Shown: positions 56,900 through 64,000 of the stretch, piece after piece
Numbering within the stretch: position 1 is the first letter of the stretch
Layout: each line of letters begins with the position of its first letter
From: Roridomyces roridus
Taxonomy: Eukaryota; Basidiomycota; Agaricomycetes; Agaricales; Mycenaceae
NCBI GenBank assembly: GCA_029378245.1
Contig: JARKIF010000012.1
Span: 1,550,001-1,614,000, forward strand
Reading direction: 5' to 3'
Length of the DNA: 64,000 nucleotides
Notes under the pieces: model-generated
Database searches by the model: none
Told to the model about the DNA's origin: nothing
What the model saw: only the letters and a program-made list of their open reading frames with translations
Program-made: the position numbers and the translations under genes

Positions 56900-58239
56900 A
56901 TCTCCCGGCGGACACCCCTTGCGACCAACAGCTATCGGCGGGGGAATGCTTTTTGGATCAACGACGTCAGGGCATATTCCGAGTCTTAAAAATTTATTTT
57001 TAAGCTCGGTCTTATCGGCCCGTTTTCCGCCAAAGTGGGGTCCAATTTTTGATCGATGACGTCTTTGACTAGTCATTTGTGCTTAGTAACAAATACGGAT
57101 ATCTCCCGGTTTGCTCCCGGTTTCCCGCTTCTTAACGATCTCCACCGACGGGGGCAGCGGAACGGCAACTGGCCACGGAATTCTTTTTGACAGCCGCTGA
57201 CAGCGGCCGCGCGCCTCTTGCTTCACACCACACAGAAGTAGTTGAACATCTCCGTACCACTTAATATCCATTTCTGTTGACTCTCCCCAGACTCCAGGCA
57301 TTCAAGTTGAACTCTTGCACTTTCCCTTTCTAATCTCGAGACTGTACCACTTCAAATTCCCAGCCTTGCCGTGTCCCAACCTGAACCTGAGTACTTACTA
57401 CTGTCCTTATGGTGAATTTGCTTGAATACAATCTACTGATTATTGATCTCCCCTCCAGAGCCTCCTCTCAGCCTTTGTCTCGGTGTCCTTGTCACTTGAA
57501 ATGGATTATTGCACTAGTAAGTCCCTCGTCGGAATCTATTGTTCTTGCTGCTATACAAATTCAATACCTTGGGCCTTCCCTTCCTGTCTCCACACCCCCA
57601 GACTCGGATTGCCATGTGCTAGCAATGGCCCATAAAAGCAGGTTTTGGATTGGGACTATCAGCGCGTGAAGAGAAGGTTCCTAGCTGGAGATGTGGAGAA
57701 GGCTGATGCGCCGGAGGGGTTTCCTATCCAGCAGGTGTGTTTGCTTCCTTCCTCCCTCCCCCCCTCCTTCCCGAATGAATCAATGAATCTAGGCCCGGAT
57801 GCGACTCATCCCAATCCTACTCACTTAGCCGACCCCTAGAAACCCATGTGCGGCCCAAGTGCGGCCATCAAAAATAGCACAGCATTGCTGATATGTGCCG
57901 ACTAGTGTGCAGCCATGTGCCGACTTGGCATCCACACCTCGTCCTCACTCTGCGCCCTCTTGTCGGCACCACTGCGCGGACGCTTTGACACATGTACTAA
58001 ACACTTTAAATGCATATTGCTCGACGAGTCGGTTGATGAAAATCCGAGGTTTGTCCGAGGTTAAAGGTGATCTTCTTTTATGGAGACTCTTCTCCCGTCG
58101 ACCCTGGCCACGCTGGCAACGACCAGCGCCGCCTCTTTCCCCCAACTCCTCCACCACCATTCCCCTCGCTGGTCGCGGGGATGCATCTCAGCCCAAACAA
58201 CTTCGCATCCGCTTCGCCTCCGTCACTGCATCAGGAAAC
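56900..58239. other. no supported gene
   Basis: One short frame (57,645-57,740, DWDYQRVKRRFLAGDVEKAD followed by a donor-like gtgtgt) looks protein-like but cannot be linked to others or named. Confidence 0.35.
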
Positions 58240-59160
58240 ACACTTTTGTTAGGTAGCTCCCACCAAGCGGTTAGGTAGGTCTGATAGCTCCAGTAGCCAT
58301 GGTAGCATTGAGTGCGCGGCTCAGTAGCTCTTGGTAGCTCTGAGTGGGGAGTCCAGTAGCACTTGGTAGCTTCAGTAACCATACCCTCTAACCCAGTAGC
58401 TTAGATATCTACGCCCTCAAACTCAGTAGCCCAGATAGTTCACACTAATGTCTCAGTAGCACTTGATTGCCTGCCTGTGTTGACTTGGTAGAAACAATAG
58501 CATTTTTATAGCATTGGGCTGGCTGGCTGATAGCACTTGTTTGCCTCATTTTCTCATCCCTCTGGATGAAACCTCTTTACAGAGTACCCAAATGATTCAA
58601 TGTGCACATCCCCCTCACTAACAAAAATGACCTTGCCTAAGTAAGTTCAAGTAACAGTGAAGACATTGGCTAACAGGCCAACTTCCACTTGAGCTCAGTC
58701 TTGTGCCTGTGCTTTCAACTTCCACATCCAGTTCAAATTCACTACAGGATATATATTTTCCAGAGGTAGTTGTGGTTGGAGAGACAATGGAGTGGCATGC
58801 GGTTACCCGATGTGGAACAGACATGTACACCATTTGCAATGCGTACTTAGTGTAGTTGTTTAGTTGTCTCTTTAATATTATTTGTCTTTTGCGAATGTCA
58901 TAAGTTCAAGTCCCGCCGCCTGCATTCCTTTAATTAAATTCCCAACTCAATCTGACCTTGGTCACTACAGTAGAGTACCCAGTGTTTCTGTTGAACCTTG
59001 TGAATTCTGTTAGGGTCAGCTCCTCCCTGCATGCGCACTGGAGTAACAGTAGCCTCAGTGGCCCGCTGTTCAGTAGCACTGGTAGCAGTTGGAGGCAGCT
59101 TGGTAGTACACAGTAAGGGGGTACTTGACTACTGGGCTACTGAGCCTCCGGAGACTCGGG
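58240..59160. repeat. region rich in AGTAGC / GTAGCTC words
   Basis: More than a dozen CAGTAGC, GGTAGC and GATAGC words are clustered at 58,250-58,520 and again at 59,045-59,145 with a gap between, as in subterminal repeats of one DNA element about 0.9 kb long. Ends GTTAGGTAGCTCCC and GGGAGTGCTAAGG are loosely inverted. No target duplication found. Confidence 0.45.
58841..58923 (+). repeat. tRNA-like segment inside AGTAGC-rich repeat
   Basis: TTAGTGTAGTTG (weak A box) and AGTTCAAGTCC (B box) at tRNA spacing. Poor stems; a relic at best. Confidence 0.3.
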
Positions 59161-59380
59161 AGTGCTAAGGTAGACGCAATACATCTTCGGTTGCCCCACG
59201 TGATGTGCCCAATAAGGAAATTTACCACCTCTCGCAGACTTTTGCCTGCTTTTGAGCATTCTACAACACAAAATGGAAAATCGGCCTCAAGGGTCCTGTG
59301 TATTTGTACATTAGCTAGTTCCACAAATTTTCTTTCCATTTATAGGGCAGATCTGAGGGACTAGTTCCCATTATTGTGAC

Positions 59381-59986
59381 TAAGGAGAGGCACGAGTATC
59401 GAGTGGCACGAATATTCGCGCCATTTCATTCGCGAATACGAGTATTCATATTCGCGAGTGATGGTGGCGGTGCTATTCGTGCGAATGCGAATATCAGTTT
59501 CTGGAAAAGTTGCTACTCGCGAATATTCGTCGGGCTACCGTAAGCTCACGGAACAACCCTAAATAGGAAATTTGATGATCGGTTGATCACGGCATCATGC
59601 GGCATAACGTATGACACTTCCCATGCAAGATTCAATGCAAAATCAGTCAATGATGTGTTCATTGCCTGTGAACATTTGTATTCACCGTTGATAGACCTCT
59701 GATAGACTGATTGATGACTGAAGAAACACCTGTTCTCAGCCAACTCAACAAGATTACACCTTCTAAGGCCACTATGAATCAAGGATTTGTGGATTCTTCA
59801 CCACCAGAGAGCATTCAAGCTTGTTGAGTGGAAATAGTTGCCACTCGCAAATACCCGTGAATACTCGCAAATGGTGCTTACTAATCCACGAATATTCGCC
59901 ATCAATACTCGCGGCGAATGCGAATATCATTTTTTGAACTTTGACGAATATTTGTATTCGCGAATGTATACTCGTGCCTCTCCTTA
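59381..59986. mobile_element. hAT-like MITE, 606 bp, GAATATTCGCG-rich
   Basis: Perfect 8-bp duplication ATTGTGAC (59,373-59,380 and 59,987-59,994). Perfect 18-bp terminal inverted repeats TAAGGAGAGGCACGAGTA. Both subterminal zones are packed with CGCGAATA / TATTCGCG words in both orientations. The centre (59,560-59,830) is unrelated unique sequence. No transposase. Confidence 0.88.
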
Positions 59987-59994
59987 ATTGTGAC

Positions 59995-60413
59995 TGATGA
60001 GTATTTTGGGAACTCCTCCTTCAGTTTAGACCCAAAATTCCCGGAAAAAATCATGAACCCTCTTCAAGGGATTTAAAACAGTTCTGTTGTGGCGGATTTT
60101 CCATAACACTTTGAGGAGTACTCAAAACCTCGATGAATCATTTATTTCCTTGTTGAGCGGATCACGTGGGGCAACCGAAGATGTATTGCGTCTACCTTAC
60201 CTAACCAGGTGGCTTTTTCCTGATGTGGCAGGCTTTCAATACGGTCCAGGCGCACCCCAGGGCGATGTAAGAGAGTTTCATAGGGTGGAACCACCGTGTG
60301 TTGCTACATTTCTGCCCTTAGATTGAGGCAACTAACACCCTTCCTCAGAGCCGCCACGTCTGAACACGGTTTAGCCACTGCGTGTGGTCGCCTGACTGGT
60401 TCTCGATCTCGAA
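59995..60413. other. no gene seen
   Basis: Short frames only. Confidence 0.4.
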
Positions 60414-61430
60414 GTGGCACCCTTGACCCCTTCCGCAGCGACGCCGCTGCCAACCCCACTGCAGATCTATACCACATCTCGGCACCTCCCTCTCATCCTT
60501 CACGCCCAACGCAGTTGTACCCTCCGCCCCAATTTATTGCCCAGATGGACTACCTTGTCCAGGGCATGCAAGTGCTTCTCGAATCTCAACGACAACACTG
60601 AGCTCAAACGGCGAGTCGCCAACCTGGAGCAGCGAGTATCCGGTGCTGAAAACACACTCAATCAGCGCGGCGGGGGAGTCAGTCGCGTCAAGACGAGAAC
60701 TACGAATGTAGCTGTCTCTCATCAACACCATGATGCCGCCGCGGCTCGCAGACATATCCCGCCCAATCCCACATCTTCTCCGACATCCGATACACGCAGG
60801 AAACCGCTACGAAACCCCTCATCCCCCTCGCTTGTGGGAGACACTGGATCAATCGCCCATCTATCCGCATTCTTTTCTCGCATTTGGGTCGAAGGGCTTG
60901 ACTACATGAAGACTTCAAGAGGCCAAGTAGCTTCCAGTACTCGCTACTCGATCATCTGTTCATCTATTCTGTACCCAAATGCTGCCTTCGATCAGGCGTC
61001 TGCTGACGACGCCGTCCCTCACATCGACCACACTCTACTTCCATTTCTCGCAAACCAACAATTTTTTTGACGTCTGGAGAGGCTGTTCGCAGCGCATTCG
61101 AAATCTCCAGCTCTTCTACCCACCGACGTTCGCCGTAGAGAGAGAGCCTCCAACTGTCGCCGTTCCTGTGGCGTCCGTCAATAAACTCATCCAGCTGGAA
61201 TCCCTCGGCAATTATCCGCGCCCGAATGAGCCACATCCTGTCGGGATTATTTCTGCGGCACAGGAGACCATCGAGATCATTTCTGCCTACGTGCGTCCCT
61301 GATTTCTTTCTCATTCGTCCGGAACTCATGACCAGTAATTTCGCTTTCCAGACATTCTCATACCGTGTCGACCTCTCAATCTTCCTCCGACTCACACAAG
61401 TACGAAGCGCGGTTGGTTCGAGGATGAAAT
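60414..61430 (+). other. possible gene relic
   Basis: A frame with a coiled-coil-like stretch (ELKRRVANLEQRVSGAENTL, about 60,600-60,660) is followed in other frames by FFDVWRGCSQRIRNLQLFYP (61,064-61,125) and ETIEIISAY, which splices cleanly (gtgcgt...ccag) to TFSYRVDLSIFLRLTQ. The pieces read like exons of an F-box or LRR-type gene but need frame changes to join. Family not recognised. Confidence 0.3.
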
Positions 61431-62914
61431 TAAAATCAAAACGGCAATCACACGTTCGATTCTCAGGGGTGGCACCTTTTACGGGTTTTATTTCCTTCCT
61501 TCCTGTGCTCTATGACCCTTGGAAGCTCGATATCAGACCAACCAGACTTTTTAGTAGGTTTCCCCATCTTTTCAGTGAAAATTGAACCGGCGCTTGTCCA
61601 GCATTCAAAAGAGTACTGTCATTCTCACTGTCAGACACGTGTATCCAGCTCCCCTACAGTGCCCGTCACCACATCACGGTTCCTGATTTGGCAGGGATGT
61701 TTATCAAATCTTTGACCACTAATTACATTTTGGTCCGGGGTTCAATGGACTCAAAAACTGTTAGAAACATACCTAAGGAGGCCCAAGAACATACCCTGTG
61801 GTCCTCAGGTCCATCGGACAACATTTTGTTTTTTCACGACAGAAAAAGTGAAACAAACCCTAATGATCCGATCAATTACTGCTAAGCTGTCGATTTGATC
61901 CGATCAATTTAGGGTTACGCTTACGTACCACTCGGCTCGGCTGCCGATGTCCACCCAGTACCCCTTCCACATTGGCTGGCAGGACTTTCCAGGGTCAAAG
62001 GGAATGCCCTGAAACAACATATCTGGTGAATTGGAGGCCAACCCGGGCCAGACAACCCCAAAACCGCAGTTGAAATTTTTTGGGACCTCGAAAAAGTGAA
62101 ACACCGTGGTAAAAAATGAGATCGGGGTCTCAATCGCATTCTTTTGGTCGGTTTCCTTCCAAAAATAAATACAAGAAAATGCACAAAAAATTCCTTGATG
62201 GTGAATGACAGGTGTCGGAGAAGTGCCGACTGGCACTGTACATGCACTCAGTCCGTACTCATGACCGCCGCTGTTTCCCGGTTGACGGTCGGCGGATCAT
62301 GGTGCGATGGAGTGCGTGTTCGAAACACATGATGGACGATTTGTACTGAACATTGGGAACAGATTTCCGCGAGAAGATGTTCCTACTGTGGTACCAGCGA
62401 ACGCCCGTCGCGTAATTGGATATATCGATTCTAGTCGACGAGCTGCCTTCAGAATGGCATGTCCCGGTCATTCTCATCACAGCGCGACCACCGTGCCTTC
62501 TCCGCTGAAAACTTGCCCCGTTGAAGGGAGTCCTTACGTTTCTATATCTTACAGGATACAGACCGATTAGGCGAGGCGAACGTGGCTCGAGGTGAACATA
62601 TATATGAGGATGCAAATATGAGAGTGCATCACACACAGGAGGGACTGCGAATCGATCGAACGCAGGACAACCAGTCCGAGGGCACTCCAAATTCCGTAGC
62701 ATTGTGTATTTTGGTGACTTCCAGTCCATGAATTGAGCAATTGGACCTGTCAATGGCATGTTGAGATGCCCGCCCTTTACGAAAATTGACCGGAATTTTA
62801 AGGTTCAACTTTATAGTACATGTACTCGAACATTTGTATCGTGTAAAGGAAGGCCAGCTAAAACTACAACCACTAGAAGATATCCTTGTGCATCCGCCCC
62901 GATTGTTTATGAGC
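61431..62914. other. repeat-like, no gene supported
   Basis: Contains GATCCGATCAATT twice (61,866 and 61,896). The stretch 61,920-62,200 has one long minus frame without family resemblance. Nothing further can be supported. Confidence 0.35.
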
Positions 62915-64000
62915 CTACAAAACAGAGGTACTCAGATCCTTGGTCTGGACAGAGGAGGGACGGGTAGATACCGCATCGACGTTGTACTCGGTATCTTCAG
63001 CTCCAGTTCCTTCGTCGATCCGGACAATAGCCGTACGATGGACGTCTGTGTTCGGCGTGTAAGCCTCAGGCAAAACAACGGAAGAAACGGAGGGAAGGGA
63101 AACGCACGGATGCCACCAAGAGACTCGATTTGACAGGGCGTCGTATAAGGCCGAGTCTGCGGACGATTTCCATGACCATGCCCAGGCAATCCACCCGAAT
63201 TGGCATCGGAGCCGTGAACCACGATACGAGATCGCAGGTTGAGGTTGTACAACAGAGTGAGGGTGTAACACCGATTGAGGATGTATCCGAACATGATGGT
63301 GACGTTACTGGCTTTGTCGGCGAGGAATGTGACGAGGACGATGACGGCGAGGAGGGAGGTCAGGGTGCCGGTTTGGAGGGTAATGCGACTGATTCGTGTG
63401 ATGACGCTGCGCGTTTCTTGGAATGCGGATGTCCGAGTCATGGTTCGAAGTTGCCAGAGGAGCTACAGTGGGCGGTCAGAGTGAGACGTGAGATTGGGTA
63501 ATTAGGGTCGGACCGTCATTGCGACTGCGACATCCACGCAAGCGGAGGCGACGAGCCAGAGAGTGACCGAGTTGATGACACGGTGGCGTTCTTCTGCGCT
63601 GGGGTACTTGATGATGAGGAAGGTGGTGATGATACATCCGGCCAGCTGGATGAGGGTGAGAAACGAAAGAGCGCGACGTGTCAAAAGAACGCACAGCAGC
63701 ACCAGCAGTTAGCGCCATCAGGATCGACACTATGTATTGCTTCGTCCTGCAGAAAGCTAGGTGAGTCACAGAGGTTGGGTAGAAAGACGAATGCACGCAC
63801 GCTCGCATGCAACGGAAGATGAGCCAAGTCTGAGTGATGAAGGCCGTCACCCCGGTTGTGATCACGTAGAGGTAGAGGGCTCCGTTTGTGAAGAAGATAT
63901 ACGACGGTTCGCCCCAATAAGTGACACAGTACTGTACGATCAAAGTCAGGAGACAAAAGCACTGGGGGGATGTGAGACGTACGCCGTATACTATTCCGTA
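62915..64000 (-). CDS. DUF6534 seven-helix protein, cut by window edge
   Basis: From the right edge: YCVTYWGEPSYIFFTNGALY, VITTGVTAFITQTWLIFRCM, ALSFLTLIQLAGCIITTFLI, INSVTLWLVASACVDVAVAM, then TRTSAFQETRSVITRISRIT, LTSLLAVIVLVTFLADKAS, MFGYILNRCYTLTLLYNLNL, RSRIV and a tail with EDTEYNVDAVSTRP ending DLSTSVL at 62,915. The order and helix pattern are those of the DUF6534 family, though more diverged than the other two copies (no TITRE(I/V)FSD motif in the tail). The 5' exons lie beyond 64,000. The visible exons are open. Confidence 0.75.

Noticed and set aside
1..64000. CRISPR array, bacterial operons, ribosome binding sites or phage genes
   Set aside because: The window is eukaryotic with spliced genes; no regularly spaced direct repeats of CRISPR size were seen.

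Overview
The window is nuclear DNA of a filamentous basidiomycete, almost certainly an agaricomycete mushroom. Its genes are cut by many 45-60 bp GT-AG introns. Several families are ones I know mainly from Agaricomycetes: the seven-helix DUF6533 and DUF6534 proteins, a DUF6593-like protein, an F-box protein of the 'EREIFETTA' type, and a MYND-finger protein. I cannot name a species. Assignments rest on reading translations and splice sites by eye; no database search was possible.

Layout. 1-11.7 kb: a DUF6534 gene broken by a hAT-like MITE, then a DUF6533 gene (copy A) inflated by two insertions, with dispersed repeats around them. 11.7-16.8 kb: an intact GH3 beta-glucosidase and an intact thaumatin-like secreted protein, both on the minus strand. 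17.1-25 kb: a nested inverted duplication. Its outer arms each carry a decayed DUF6593-like gene, and its centre carries an intact MpaB/DUF2236-type oxygenase; a badly decayed unknown gene follows. 26.4-30.5 kb: a short Zn2Cys6 regulator, a very small protein, and an intact DUF6534 gene. 31-34.2 kb: a long palindrome and nested transposon ends. 34.2-41 kb: two DUF6533 genes and an F-box gene, all minus. 41.4-47 kb: a conserved gene split by a 2.1-kb insertion, another hAT-like MITE, and a MYND gene. 47-53.9 kb: an MDR-type oxidoreductase, an NCS1 permease, and a divergent MFS transporter that has lost its 3' half. 54-62.9 kb: almost only repeats. The right edge cuts a third DUF6534 gene.

How it fits together. 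Six seven-helix genes in one 64-kb window is the main biological theme; some are intact and others are freshly broken. The GH3 enzyme and thaumatin-like protein fit cell-wall or glucan turnover outside the cell. The NCS1/MFS pair shares a 300-bp divergent promoter region. The second theme is the transposon load: four MITEs with exact 8-bp target duplications, one MITE with a 5-bp duplication, a palindrome-ended element with a 7-bp duplication, and several hairpin and tRNA-like repeats. In two cases, removing the element and one target copy reconnects an interrupted coding frame, so these insertions look recent.
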